This document shows positions 1 to 7,346 of a stretch of DNA of 64,000 nt, one piece after another. Made by a program: the position numbers and the translations under genes. Origin of the DNA: Streptomyces sp. XY006. Lineage in GTDB: Bacteria; Actinomycetota; Actinomycetes; Streptomycetales; Streptomycetaceae. Location of the stretch: positions 28,163 through 92,162 of the forward strand of contig NZ_NOKT01000034.1 in NCBI RefSeq assembly GCF_002237655.1. The letters are read 5' to 3'. Position 1 is the first letter of the stretch, and each line of letters opens with the position of its first letter. The notes under the pieces are model-generated. The model was given only the letters and a program-made list of their open reading frames with translations. It did not search any database and was not told the DNA's origin.

Positions 1-149
1 GCGGGCGGCACGGCCAGGACGGTGCCGTGCGGAGCGCGCCTCCGGGCGGGGGGATCGGCACGGCCCCGGCCCAGGGGGTTCCCCCCACTCGCGCGAAGTC
101 GAGAGGGGCGGAGGAGGCGAGGGCTCGGGGAAGGGCGACGGGCGGGACG

Positions 150-977
150 ATGAGCGAGCACGAGCGACACTCCGAGGACGAGGCGCCGAGCGCGCAGCAC
201 GCGCACGGCGCGCAGCACGGCGCCCCGGACCGCAGCGGCGCGCGCGAGATGTTCCTCAAACTGCGCACGCTGAGCAGCGGCAGCCCGGAGTACGCGGAGC
301 TGCGCAACCAGCTGGTCCGCATGCACCTGCCGCTCGTCGAGCATCTCGCGCGCCGTTTCCGCAACCGCGGCGAGCCGCTGGACGACCTGACCCAGGTCGC
401 CACGATCGGACTGATCAAGTCGGTCGACCGCTTCGACCCGGACCGCGGCGTGGAGTTCTCCACGTACGCGACCCCGACGGTCGTCGGCGAGATCAAGCGG
501 CACTTCCGCGACAAGGGCTGGGCGGTGCGGGTGCCGCGCCGGCTGCAGGAGCTGCGGCTGTCGCTGACCACGGCGACGGCCGAGCTGTCGCAGCTGCACG
601 GCCGCTCCCCCACGGTCCACGAGCTCGCCGAGAAGCTGGCCATCTCCGAGGAGGAGGTCCTGGAGGGCCTGGAGTCGGCCAACGCGTACTCCACGCTGTC
701 CCTGGACGTCCCCGACACCGATGACGAGTCCCCGGCGGTCGCCGACACCCTCGGCGCGGAGGACGAGGCGCTGGAAGGCGTGGAGTACCGGGAGTCGCTC
801 AAGCCGCTGCTGGAGGACCTCCCGCCGCGCGAGAAGCGGATCCTGCTGCTGCGCTTCTTCGGGAACATGACCCAGTCGCAGATCGCGCAGGAGGTCGGCA
901 TCTCGCAGATGCACGTCTCCCGGCTGCTGGCGCGCACGCTGGCGCAGCTCAGGGAGAAGCTCCTCGTCGAGGAGTGA
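150..977 (+). CDS. sigH: SigB/SigF-family RNA polymerase sigma factor, probably SigH
   Basis: Stress/differentiation sigma factor that directs RNA polymerase to group-3 promoters. From ATG 150 the protein is 275 aa. Region 2 is visible (HLPLVEHLARRFRNR, then DDLTQVATIGLIKSVDRFD), then region 3 (GRSPTVHELAEKL), and region 4 ends in a helix-turn-helix (MTQSQIAQEVGISQMHVSRLL). The reading frame stays open upstream through GTG 27 to the window edge, so longer products are possible. Streptomyces SigH is known to be made as several N-terminally different isoforms, which fits. I chose ATG 150 because family homology starts shortly after it and the upstream 41 codons are low-complexity. The downstream order (membrane protein, lipid kinase, wblE) supports SigH over the other SigB/F paralogues, but that assignment rests on remembered synteny. 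Confidence 0.85.
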   Translation: MSEHERHSEDEAPSAQHAHGAQHGAPDRSGAREMFLKLRTLSSGSPEYAELRNQLVRMHLPLVEHLARRFRNRGEPLDDLTQVATIGLIKSVDRFDPDRGVEFSTYATPTVVGEIKRHFRDKGWAVRVPRRLQELRLSLTTATAELSQLHGRSPTVHELAEKLAISEEEVLEGLESANAYSTLSLDVPDTDDESPAVADTLGAEDEALEGVEYRESLKPLLEDLPPREKRILLLRFFGNMTQSQIAQEVGISQMHVSRLLARTLAQLREKLLVEE

Positions 978-1022
978 CGGCCTCTCCCGGCCCCTTCGCC
1001 GTGCCGCCTGCCGTCCTGCCGT

Positions 1023-1472
1023 CTACTTCTGAGTACCGCCGGCGTTGCCGGGCCCGCGGATCCCGAGGGCCCGGGTCGTCTCGGGGTTGATCAGCAGGAC
1101 GAGCGAGGCGACGGCGACCACGGCCAGGGCGATCCCGCCCGGGATGGCCATGCTGTCGGCCTGGAGCAGGTTGTAGGCCACCGGCAGCGCCATGAGCTGG
1201 GTGATGACGGCCGGGCCGCGGGCCCAGCTGCGCAGGGCGAGCAGCCCGCGCGCGGCGAGCAGCGGCAGCAGCGCGAGCACGACCAGCGTGATGCCCCCGG
1301 TGACGGCCTGCTGCCGGTCGTCCGGGTGCCCCGTGAAGCCGAGGACGAGGATCCAGACCCCGCCGACGACCAGCGCGAGCCCCTCCAGGGCGGCCAGCAG
1401 CGCCGCGTACGTGAGGCGCCGCGGGCGGGGGCCGGTGATCTCCGGGGTGGTGGGGGTCTGCTCACTGCTCAC
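1023..1472 (-). CDS. Small four-helix integral membrane protein, unknown function
   Basis: 149-aa protein with a hydrophilic N-terminus (about 20 aa) followed by four strongly hydrophobic stretches at roughly residues 22-47, 58-78, 88-105 and 108-128, then a Gly-rich tail. No catalytic motif is visible. It converges on the sigma factor gene and is divergent from the lipid kinase gene. The C-terminal Gly-Asn-Ala-Gly-Gly tail is probably cytoplasmic. Streptomyces genomes carry a similar small membrane protein at this place. I cannot assign a function. Confidence 0.75.
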   Translation of the reverse strand: MSSEQTPTTPEITGPRPRRLTYAALLAALEGLALVVGGVWILVLGFTGHPDDRQQAVTGGITLVVLALLPLLAARGLLALRSWARGPAVITQLMALPVAYNLLQADSMAIPGGIALAVVAVASLVLLINPETTRALGIRGPGNAGGTQK

Positions 1473-1587
1473 CCCTGAAGGGTAGCCCTCGCGTCGTGCG
1501 CCCCCGTGCCGAGGTTCACCCCTGCTCTCTTACCTGATCCCCACCTCGGTCTGGGCCCGGTACCACCCAGTAGGTACGCTGCCAGTC

Positions 1588-2556
1588 ATGCGTGCACTTC
1601 TTGTGGTCAATCCGGCGGCAACCACTACGAGCGCGCGCACACGCGACGTACTGATCCACGCGCTCGCCAGTGAGATGAAGCTGGAGGCGGTCACCACCGA
1701 GTACCGCGGCCATGCGCGCGACCTGGGCCGGCAGGCCGCGGACAGTGACGACATCGACCTGGTGGTCGCCCTCGGCGGCGACGGCACGGTCAACGAGGTG
1801 GTCAACGGTCTGCTCCACGCCGGCCCGGCTCCGGGGCATCTCCCCGGTCTCGCCGTGGTCCCCGGCGGCTCCACCAATGTCTTCGCCCGCGCCCTCGGCC
1901 TGCCGAACGACGCCGTGGAGGCCACCGGCGCCCTGCTGGACGCCCTGCGCGACGGCAGCGAACGCACGGTCGGCCTCGGGCTGACCTCGGGGACGCCGGG
2001 CACGGCGGACGAGTCGGTGCCGGCCCGCTGGTTCACCTTCAACGCGGGCCTCGGCTTCGACGCCGGCGTGGTGGGCCGGGTGGAGCAGCACCGCGAGCGC
2101 GGCCGGAAATCCACACACGCTCTCTACGTCCGCCAGGTCGTGCGCCAGCTCTTCGGCGAGCCCCACCGCCGGAACGGGACGATCACCCTGGAACGGGCCG
2201 GCGCGGACCCCGTCCACGATCTGGTGCTGTCCATAGTCTCGAACACCTCCCCGTGGACGTTTCTGGGGAATCGCCCGATCTACGCGGCGCCTAAGGCCTC
2301 GTTCGATACCGGCCTCGACATCTTCGCTCTCAGCCGCCTGTCGACCGCCGCTGTTGCCCGGTATGGCACCCAGTTGCTCACTTCGTCCCCGGAGCGGGGA
2401 CCCCAGGGCAAGCACGCCACCTCCCTGCACGACTTGACCGAGTTCACCTTGCATTCGAAGGTGCCGCTCCCCCTCCAGATGGACGGTGACCACCTGGGGC
2501 TGCGAACCAGCGTGACGTTCACAGGCGTACGCCGTGCACTGCGTGTGATTGTGTGA
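1588..2556 (+). CDS. Diacylglycerol/lipid kinase family protein (DAGKc, YegS/BmrU type)
   Basis: 322-aa soluble lipid kinase. The N-terminus MRALLVVNPAATTTSARTRD is the typical opening of the DAGK catalytic domain. The nucleotide-binding GGDGTVNEVVNG motif is at about residues 63-74, followed by VPGGSTNVFARALGLP at about 91-106. The family phosphorylates diacylglycerol or related lipids using ATP at the membrane surface. Downstream NAGLGFDAGVV and the C-terminal QMDGDHLG motif are also family hallmarks, so the domain is complete. The gene stands alone, divergent from the small membrane protein, and is followed by the wblE regulatory region. The physiological lipid substrate cannot be told from sequence. 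Confidence 0.9.
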   Translation: MRALLVVNPAATTTSARTRDVLIHALASEMKLEAVTTEYRGHARDLGRQAADSDDIDLVVALGGDGTVNEVVNGLLHAGPAPGHLPGLAVVPGGSTNVFARALGLPNDAVEATGALLDALRDGSERTVGLGLTSGTPGTADESVPARWFTFNAGLGFDAGVVGRVEQHRERGRKSTHALYVRQVVRQLFGEPHRRNGTITLERAGADPVHDLVLSIVSNTSPWTFLGNRPIYAAPKASFDTGLDIFALSRLSTAAVARYGTQLLTSSPERGPQGKHATSLHDLTEFTLHSKVPLPLQMDGDHLGLRTSVTFTGVRRALRVIV

Positions 2557-2875
2557 GCAGAACTGGCGAAAGTCCTTTCACTCGAACGTTTAGGCCAGGA
2601 TCCACCCCATGGAAGTACGGCTGTGACCTAGTCGACACCGAAGAATCAAAAAAAACTTTCCAGAAGGGGTTGTATCCGCCGCTGAGGTTTGCGAGTCTCT
2701 ACGTGGCGATCGGGACGGCCCGCAACACCGGCCTCCACTGATCACCAGAACCCCTCTTCAACTCACAGGACCCACGCCAGGGAACCTGGCGGTCGGCCCT
2801 TCACTTGTTGAGGGATTCGTGAAAGCGTTCACATTCACAAGCATCTGCACGTAATACCAAGGAGAGGTAGCAGCC
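2557..2875 (+). other. Gene-free leader/promoter region of wblE
   Basis: About 320 bases with lower GC than the surroundings, including a run of eight A residues near 2649. A 62-codon open frame (2553-2741) has no third-position GC bias and is not called. The region holds the CRP-like palindrome at 2818-2833 and a ribosome binding site (GGAGAGG, about 2861-2867) in front of wblE. Confidence 0.6.
2818..2833. promoter_or_regulatory. CRP-like palindromic site upstream of wblE
   Basis: CGTGA-AAGCGT-TCACA matches the CRP/Crp consensus TGTGA-N6-TCACA at 9 of 10 conserved positions. It lies 43 bases before the wblE start. Known: whiB1, the mycobacterial WblE orthologue, is controlled by the CRP protein Rv3676. 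Inference: Streptomyces Crp acts here. Confidence 0.6.
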
Positions 2876-3133
2876 ATGGACTGGCGTCACAACGCCGTTT
2901 GCCGCGAGGAAGACCCCGAGCTCTTCTTCCCCATCGGCAACACCGGTCCTGCGCTGCTGCAGATCGAGGAAGCCAAGGCCGTCTGCCGTCGCTGCCCGGT
3001 GATCGAGCAGTGTCTGCAGTGGGCGCTCGAGTCCGGCCAGGACTCCGGCGTCTGGGGTGGTCTCAGCGAGGACGAGCGCCGCGCCATGAAGCGCCGCGCC
3101 GCTCGCAACCGGGCCCGTCAGGCCTCCGCCTGA
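2876..3133 (+). CDS. wblE: WhiB-like iron-sulfur regulator WblE (WhiB1 orthologue)
   Basis: 85-aa WhiB-family protein. Four cluster-ligating cysteines are present at C9, C37, C40 and C46 (C-x27-C-x2-C-x5-C), followed by the GVWGG turn at about 58-62 and a basic C-terminus (KRRAARNRARQ) for DNA contact. Such proteins bind a [4Fe-4S] cluster and associate with the primary sigma factor region 4 to modulate transcription, and respond to NO/redox. Sequence and position (between a DAGK-like kinase and a PdtaS-like kinase) identify the near-essential WblE/WhiB1 type. A clear Shine-Dalgarno GGAGAGG precedes ATG 2876. It is monocistronic, with a strong terminator at 3252-3280. Confidence 0.95.
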   Translation: MDWRHNAVCREEDPELFFPIGNTGPALLQIEEAKAVCRRCPVIEQCLQWALESGQDSGVWGGLSEDERRAMKRRAARNRARQASA

Positions 3134-3251
3134 CAACCCACCCCTGCTGACAGCCTGAGCTTGGCGGCGCGTGCAGCGAGCACGCATCTCCCGCCCCCGA
3201 GCCGCAGCGCGCAGTTCCCCCGATGCGCTTAGTTAAGCAGCAACGAGCTTT

Positions 3252-3280
3252 AGCCCCGGGCCACTTGGTGGCCCGGGGCT
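3252..3280 (+). terminator. Rho-independent terminator of wblE
   Basis: A perfect 13-bp stem (AGCCCCGGGCCAC / GTGGCCCGGGGCT) with loop TTG, followed by CATTGCTTTT. It is 118 bases after the wblE stop. Confidence 0.85.
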
Positions 3281-3342
3281 CATTGCTTTTCTCAGCCGCT
3301 TCCCGCGGGCGGGTGCGGCCCGGCATGTGACGGCCACCTTAA

Positions 3343-3417
3343 GCCGGAGGCCGACCGCTCACCTTGGGCCGGAAGCCGACCGCTCACCCCGCGCCGGAAG
3401 CCGACCGCTCACCCTGC
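3343..3417. repeat. Three tandem 25-bp repeats at the 3' end of the histidine kinase gene
   Basis: Units begin at 3343, 3368 and 3393, each of the form GCCGGAAGCCGACCGCTCAC plus five variable bases. A degenerate fourth unit starts at 3418. They lie immediately past the stop codon of the minus-strand kinase gene (3436). No dyad strong enough to call a terminator was seen in the unit. Confidence 0.8.
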
Positions 3418-3435
3418 GTCGGAGGCGGGACTCGG

Positions 3436-4911
3436 CTACTTCTGCGCGCGCACCGGGATGTCCAGGATCACGCGGGTGCCGCGGTCCGGGGCCGGGACCA
3501 TGTCGAAGGTGCCGCCCAACTCCCCCTCGACCAGGGTGCGGACGATCTGCAGGCCGAGGTTGCCGGCGGTGTGCGGATCGAAACCCTCCGGCAGTCCGAC
3601 GCCGTCGTCCTGCACGGTGACGAGCAGACGCGCCTCCTTCGTGGTGCCGCCGCGGACCGCCGACACCTCTACGGTGCCGGTGTCGCCTTCGCGGAAGCCG
3701 TGCTCCAGCGCGTTCTGCAGGACTTCGGTCAGCACCATCGACAGCGGGGTCGCGACCTCGGCGTCCAGGATGCCGAAGCGTCCGGTGCGCCGGCCCGCGA
3801 CCTTGCCCGGGGAGATCTCCGCGACCATCGCGAGGACCCGGTCGGCGATGTCGTCGAACTCGACGCGCTCGTCCAGGTTCTGGGAGAGGGTCTCGTGCAC
3901 GATCGCAATCGACCCGACCCGCCGCACCGCCTCCTCCAGGGCCTCGCGCCCGCGGTCGGACTCGATGCGCCGGGCCTGGAGGCGGAGCAGGGCCGCCACG
4001 GTCTGGAGGTTGTTCTTGACCCGGTGGTGGATCTCCCGGATCGTCGCGTCCTTCGTGATCAACTCGCGCTCGCGGCGACGCAGTTCGGTGACGTCCCGGA
4101 GCAGTACGAGCGAGCCGATGCGGGTGCCCTTGGGCTTCAGGGGAATCGCGCGGAACTGGATGACCCCGTCGTGGGCCTCGATCTCGAACTCGCGCGGCGC
4201 CCAGCCGCTGGCCACCTTGGCCAGGGCCTCGTCCACCGGGCCCCGGGTCGGGGCCAGTTCGGCCGTGGTCCTGCCGAGGTGCTGTCCGACGAGGTCGGAG
4301 GCGAGGCCGAGCCGGTGGTAGGCGGACAGCGCGTTGGGCGAGGCGTACTGGACGAGGCCGTCGGCGTCGAGCCGGATGAGGCCGTCGCCGACGCGGGGCG
4401 AGGCGTCCATGTCGAGCTGCTGATTGGCGAACGGGAAGGAACCGGCCGCGATCATCTGCGCCAGGTCGGAGGCGCTCTGCAGATAGGTGAGCTCCAGCCG
4501 GCTCGGGGTGCGCACCGTGAGGAGGTTGGTGTTGCGCGCGATGACGCCGAGGACCCTGCCCTCCCGCCGTACGGGGATCGACTCGACCCGGACGGGCACC
4601 TCCTCGCGCCACTCGGGGTCCCCTTCGCGCACGATGCGGCCCTCGTCCAGGGCGGCGTCCAGCATGGGGCGGCGGCCCCGCGGGACGAGGTGGCCCACCA
4701 TGTCGTCCTGGTACGAGGTCGGGCCGGTGTTGGGCCGCATCTGGGCGACCGAGACGTACCGGGTGCCGTCGCTGGTGGGGACCCAGAGGACCAGGTCGGC
4801 GAAGGAGAGGTCGGAGAGCAACTGCCACTCCGAGACCAGCAGGTGCAGCCACTCGAGGTCGGTGTCGTCGAGGGCGGTGTGCTGGCGTACGAGTTCGTTC
4901 ATGGAGGGCAC
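3436..4911 (-). CDS. Soluble PdtaS-like sensor histidine kinase (HisKA_2/HWE-type)
   Basis: 491-aa orphan histidine kinase with no transmembrane segment. It has an N-terminal GAF-like sensory region (about 1-150) and a PAS region (about 175-275, ending in LVLLRDVTELRRR). The phosphoacceptor helix is IREIHHRVKNNLQTVAALLR, with the acceptor His at 295/296, followed by a HATPase domain (VLTEVLQNALEHGF, then DDGVGLPEGFD and GNLGLQIVRTLVE). This architecture matches mycobacterial PdtaS, which phosphorylates the ANTAR-type RNA-binding response regulator PdtaR. No response regulator gene is adjacent, so the partner must be elsewhere. A DasR-type operator lies about 265 bases upstream. Confidence 0.9.
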   Translation of the reverse strand: MPSMNELVRQHTALDDTDLEWLHLLVSEWQLLSDLSFADLVLWVPTSDGTRYVSVAQMRPNTGPTSYQDDMVGHLVPRGRRPMLDAALDEGRIVREGDPEWREEVPVRVESIPVRREGRVLGVIARNTNLLTVRTPSRLELTYLQSASDLAQMIAAGSFPFANQQLDMDASPRVGDGLIRLDADGLVQYASPNALSAYHRLGLASDLVGQHLGRTTAELAPTRGPVDEALAKVASGWAPREFEIEAHDGVIQFRAIPLKPKGTRIGSLVLLRDVTELRRRERELITKDATIREIHHRVKNNLQTVAALLRLQARRIESDRGREALEEAVRRVGSIAIVHETLSQNLDERVEFDDIADRVLAMVAEISPGKVAGRRTGRFGILDAEVATPLSMVLTEVLQNALEHGFREGDTGTVEVSAVRGGTTKEARLLVTVQDDGVGLPEGFDPHTAGNLGLQIVRTLVEGELGGTFDMVPAPDRGTRVILDIPVRAQK

Positions 4912-5271
4912 GTGGCGAGCGTACCCGGGCGTTTGTACGGCTCTGAAATACCCGGAGCCCGAAAAACACCCGCGGGCCGCGGCGCCTGAGAGGGACCCTC
5001 AACCCTCCCGGCACCGCAGCCCGGAGCAATATCGGCCGTGGGGTGTGCGGTCCCGGTCGGCCGAAGGATGAGGAGCCGGGGCAGTCAGGGCAGAGAGCCT
5101 CGGTTCCTCGGTCCGTCCTCCTGTGCGGGGAGGACGGAGGTCTGGTGCGCGTGGTGCACGCGCTCTCATCACGCATTGTGGACTAGACCACTCGGGGTGT
5201 CCATGCGTGGGAGGCTGTTCGTTGTTGTTAATTCCGCGACCCGTCGGACGCACGGGCGTCCATCACGCAGC
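4912..5271 (-). other. Gene-free upstream region of the histidine kinase
   Basis: 360 bases with no open frame showing Streptomyces third-position bias. It includes a short hairpin-forming run around 5114-5140 (CCGTCCTCC / GGGAGGACGG), the dre site at 5177-5192 and an AT-richer patch at 5216-5235. It probably carries the kinase promoter. Confidence 0.5.
5177..5192. promoter_or_regulatory. DasR-responsive element (dre) without an obvious aminosugar target
   Basis: TGTGGACTAGACCACT matches the dre consensus ACTGGTCTAGACCACT at 13 of 16 positions, as well as the nagB and dasA sites here do. The nearest gene in an orientation to be controlled is the PdtaS-like kinase. Confidence 0.7.
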
Positions 5272-5922
5272 CTAACCCGTGTGGGTTCCTGTGCGGGGCC
5301 AGATGGACAGGGCAATTTCCGCGACGGCCTCCAGTTCCTCCCGGCTCGCCCCGTCGCGTGCCTGTTGTGACATGCCCTGGATCATCGCGCCGGTGTGCCG
5401 GGCCAGCGCGGCGGCGTCGGTGTCCGCTGGGAGCACGCCGGCGGCGACATCGGCTTTGATCCGCTGCTCGAAGGCGGCGATGTTGGCGTTGCGGCGGTCC
5501 CGCAACGACTGCTCGACCTCGGGGGTGGAGCAGTTCGCGGCGGCGTGCACGACGAGGCAGCCGTGCGGGTGACCCGGCTCCGTGTAAGCGGTGGCGGCCT
5601 CGCGCAGCGTGCGGGCAACGGCGTCCCGGGCGGTGGGCTCCTCGGCCAGGGCGCGCTCGGTGAACGAGCCGTAGCGCGTGCCGTACACGCGCACGACCTC
5701 GTCGAAGAGGGACCGCTTGTCCCCGAAGGCCGCGTAGAGGCTGGGGGCGCCGATGTCCATGACGCGGGTGAGGTCGGAGACGGACGTGGCCTCGTAGCCG
5801 TGCTCCCAGAAGGCCAGGAGCGCCTTCTCCAGGGCCGTCTCGCGGTCGAAGGAGCGAGGGCGCCCGCGGGGCCTTGGTGCGGCCTTGGCCCGGGTCTTGG
5901 CGGTTCCGTCGTCGTTCACCAT
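5272..5922 (-). CDS. TetR-family transcriptional repressor
   Basis: About 216 aa from ATG 5922 (an in-frame ATG at 5931 would add three residues). The N-terminal helix-turn-helix is clear: RGRPRSFDRETALEKALLAFWEHGYEATSVSDLTRVMDIGAPSLYAAFGDKRSLF. The C-terminal half is the ligand-binding/dimer domain typical of repressors that control a neighbouring oxidoreductase. It is divergent from the SDR gene at 6021 with two TAGCG-type palindromes in the 98-base gap, so it very probably represses both itself and the reductase. The Arg/Lys-rich start (KTRAKAAPRPRGRPR) is a typical DNA-minor-groove arm. Confidence 0.9.
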   Translation of the reverse strand: MVNDDGTAKTRAKAAPRPRGRPRSFDRETALEKALLAFWEHGYEATSVSDLTRVMDIGAPSLYAAFGDKRSLFDEVVRVYGTRYGSFTERALAEEPTARDAVARTLREAATAYTEPGHPHGCLVVHAAANCSTPEVEQSLRDRRNANIAAFEQRIKADVAAGVLPADTDAAALARHTGAMIQGMSQQARDGASREELEAVAEIALSIWPRTGTHTG

Positions 5923-5935
5923 GGGGTGCATTTTA

Positions 5936-5947
5936 TAGCGGGCACTA
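5936..5947. promoter_or_regulatory. TetR operator half of a pair (TAGCGGGCACTA)
   Basis: Imperfect palindrome with one mismatch. It is followed by AGAGAAATG, as is the second copy at 5984. The site lies just upstream of the tetR start codon. Confidence 0.6.
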
Positions 5948-5983
5948 GAGAAATGTCGGCGGGCTGTTGTACGGTCATTTTTG

Positions 5984-5995
5984 TAGCGACCGCTA
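5984..5995. promoter_or_regulatory. TetR operator, perfect-armed copy (TAGCGACCGCTA)
   Basis: TAGCG and CGCTA arms are exact inverted repeats around AC. The sequence from TAGCG to AAATG repeats that at 5936 with 48-base spacing, and the site sits 26 bases before the SDR start. Confidence 0.65.
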
Positions 5996-6020
5996 GAGAA
6001 ATGCGAAGGGGGGCGCCGTC

Positions 6021-6773
6021 ATGGGCGTGCTCACAGGCAGGACGGCACTGGTCACGGGGGCGAGCCGAGGCATCGGCCGGGGAATCGCCGAGCGGCTGGG
6101 AAGGGACGGCGCACGCGTCGCCGTGCACTACGGGAGGAACGAGGCCGCGGCGAAGGAGACGGTCGCCGCGATCGAGGCGGCGGGCGGCTCGGCATTCGCT
6201 GTCGGTGTCGAACTGGGCGTGCCCGGCGACGCCGAGGCGCTGTGGGAGGAGTTCGACCGGCACGCGGACGGGCTCGACATCCTGGTGAACAACGCGGCCA
6301 TCGGCAACACGCGCCCCATCGCGCAGCTGGAGGAGCGGGAGTTCGACGAGGCCTTCGCGGTGAACGTGAAGGCGCCGTTCTTCATCCTCAAGCACGGCAT
6401 GGCGCGCCTGCGGGACGGCGGCCGGGTCGTCAACATCTCATCCGGGCTGGCCCGCACGGCGGTGATGCCGGACAACGTGGCGTACGCGATGACGAAGGGC
6501 GCGCTGGACGTGCTCTCCCGTGACCTGTCCAAGGTGCTGGGGGCACGGGGCATCACGGTGAACTCGGTGGCGCCGGGCATCATCGACACGGACAACACGG
6601 CCGAGCTGCTGCACGGCAGCGAAGACGGCTGGGCGAAGGCCGCGGCGATATCGGCGCTGGGCGGAGTGGGCGAGCCCGCCGAGGTCGCCGACGTGGTGGC
6701 GTTCCTGGTCTCGGACGGAGGCCGGTGGGTGACGGGGAGCTGGGTGGATGTGACAGGGGGCTCGCTGACCTAG
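6021..6773 (+). CDS. Short-chain dehydrogenase/reductase (SDR), FabG-like
   Basis: 250-aa classical SDR. The cofactor motif TGASRGIGRGIAERL (residues 13-27) is a TGxxxGxG Rossmann fingerprint, NNAAIG is at about 90-95, and the catalytic Ser (VVNISSGLA) is followed by YAMTKGALD, giving the Ser-Tyr-Lys triad. An Arg after the second strand (HYGRNEAAAKE) suggests NADP(H). The substrate is unknown. The gene is divergent from and presumably controlled by the adjacent TetR repressor, a common arrangement for an inducible reductase in detoxification or secondary metabolism. Confidence 0.9.
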   Translation: MGVLTGRTALVTGASRGIGRGIAERLGRDGARVAVHYGRNEAAAKETVAAIEAAGGSAFAVGVELGVPGDAEALWEEFDRHADGLDILVNNAAIGNTRPIAQLEEREFDEAFAVNVKAPFFILKHGMARLRDGGRVVNISSGLARTAVMPDNVAYAMTKGALDVLSRDLSKVLGARGITVNSVAPGIIDTDNTAELLHGSEDGWAKAAAISALGGVGEPAEVADVVAFLVSDGGRWVTGSWVDVTGGSLT

Positions 6774-6865
6774 CCCGGCCGAGCCCGCCTCGCAGTGCAC
6801 GGTCCGCGCCCGCCCCCTACCTCCCCTGCACCACCTAACTCCCCTGCACCCCCTCCCTCACCCAC

Positions 6866-7231
6866 TCACCGGGTCTCGGTCACCTTCGCCGGCGCGCGCG
6901 GTGCGTCCGGCTCCTGGCCGCGGGCGATGGTGACCTCGTAGGCCAGGAGCCGCAGCGGGATGATCTCCGGGGCGGGCTGGACCTCCTCGGTGACGCCCTG
7001 GGTGGGCGGGACGAAGCCGGCCGAGGCCTGCTCGACCTGGTGCTCGGGGCCGATGACGACGAGGTCGGCGCCGCGGCCGCGCAGCCGGTCCAGTACGGGC
7101 TGGGGCGCTTCACCGCCCTTGCCGTCGGTCACCATGGCGATGACCGGGGAGACGTTGTCGACCATGGCGAGCGGTCCATGCAGCAGATCGGAGCGGCGGT
7201 CCGTGCAGCAGGTCGGCGCGGCGCCCCGCAC
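6866..7231 (-). pseudogene. C-terminal remnant of a SIS-domain sugar-phosphate isomerase/aminotransferase-like gene
   Basis: The frame encodes LLHGPLAMVDNVSPVIAMV, then VLDRLRGRGADLVVIG, then PLRLLAYEVTIARGQEPDAPR and KVTETR. This is the C-terminal half of the second SIS domain of a GlmS-isomerase-like or AgaS-like sugar isomerase. A full member is about 280-350 aa, so here everything upstream of the LLHGP motif is missing. The 5' edge carries a 25-base tandem duplication (copies at 7173-7191 and 7198-7216) that repeats the DLLHGP coding stretch out of frame. The remnant ends about 30 bases from the nagB dre operator, so the original gene probably shared that operator divergently with nagB. 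Alternatively it is expressed as a short protein, which I think unlikely. Confidence 0.7.
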
Positions 7232-7259
7232 CCTGGGAGGGACGCCCTCGCTCTGTTAG

Positions 7260-7275
7260 ATTGGTCTAAACCACA
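7260..7275. promoter_or_regulatory. dre operator of nagB
   Basis: ATTGGTCTAAACCACA matches the DasR consensus at 13 of 16 positions and lies 72 bases before the nagB start. nagB is an established DasR target in Streptomyces, where GlcN-6-P or GlcNAc-6-P releases DasR. Confidence 0.85.
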
Positions 7276-7346
7276 CGGCCCTCCCGGGTCCTCCAGTCCC
7301 AGTCGCAGTCCCAGTCGAGCATCCTCCTCAGATCGGCAGGCCCAGC

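Noticed and set aside
2553..2741. 62-codon open frame after the lipid kinase
   Set aside because: No third-position GC bias, includes an A-run, and overlaps the kinase stop. It reads as untranslated DNA.
4999..5253. 84-codon minus-strand frame between the kinase and tetR
   Set aside because: No ribosome site, biased composition not coding-like, and it contains the dre palindrome.
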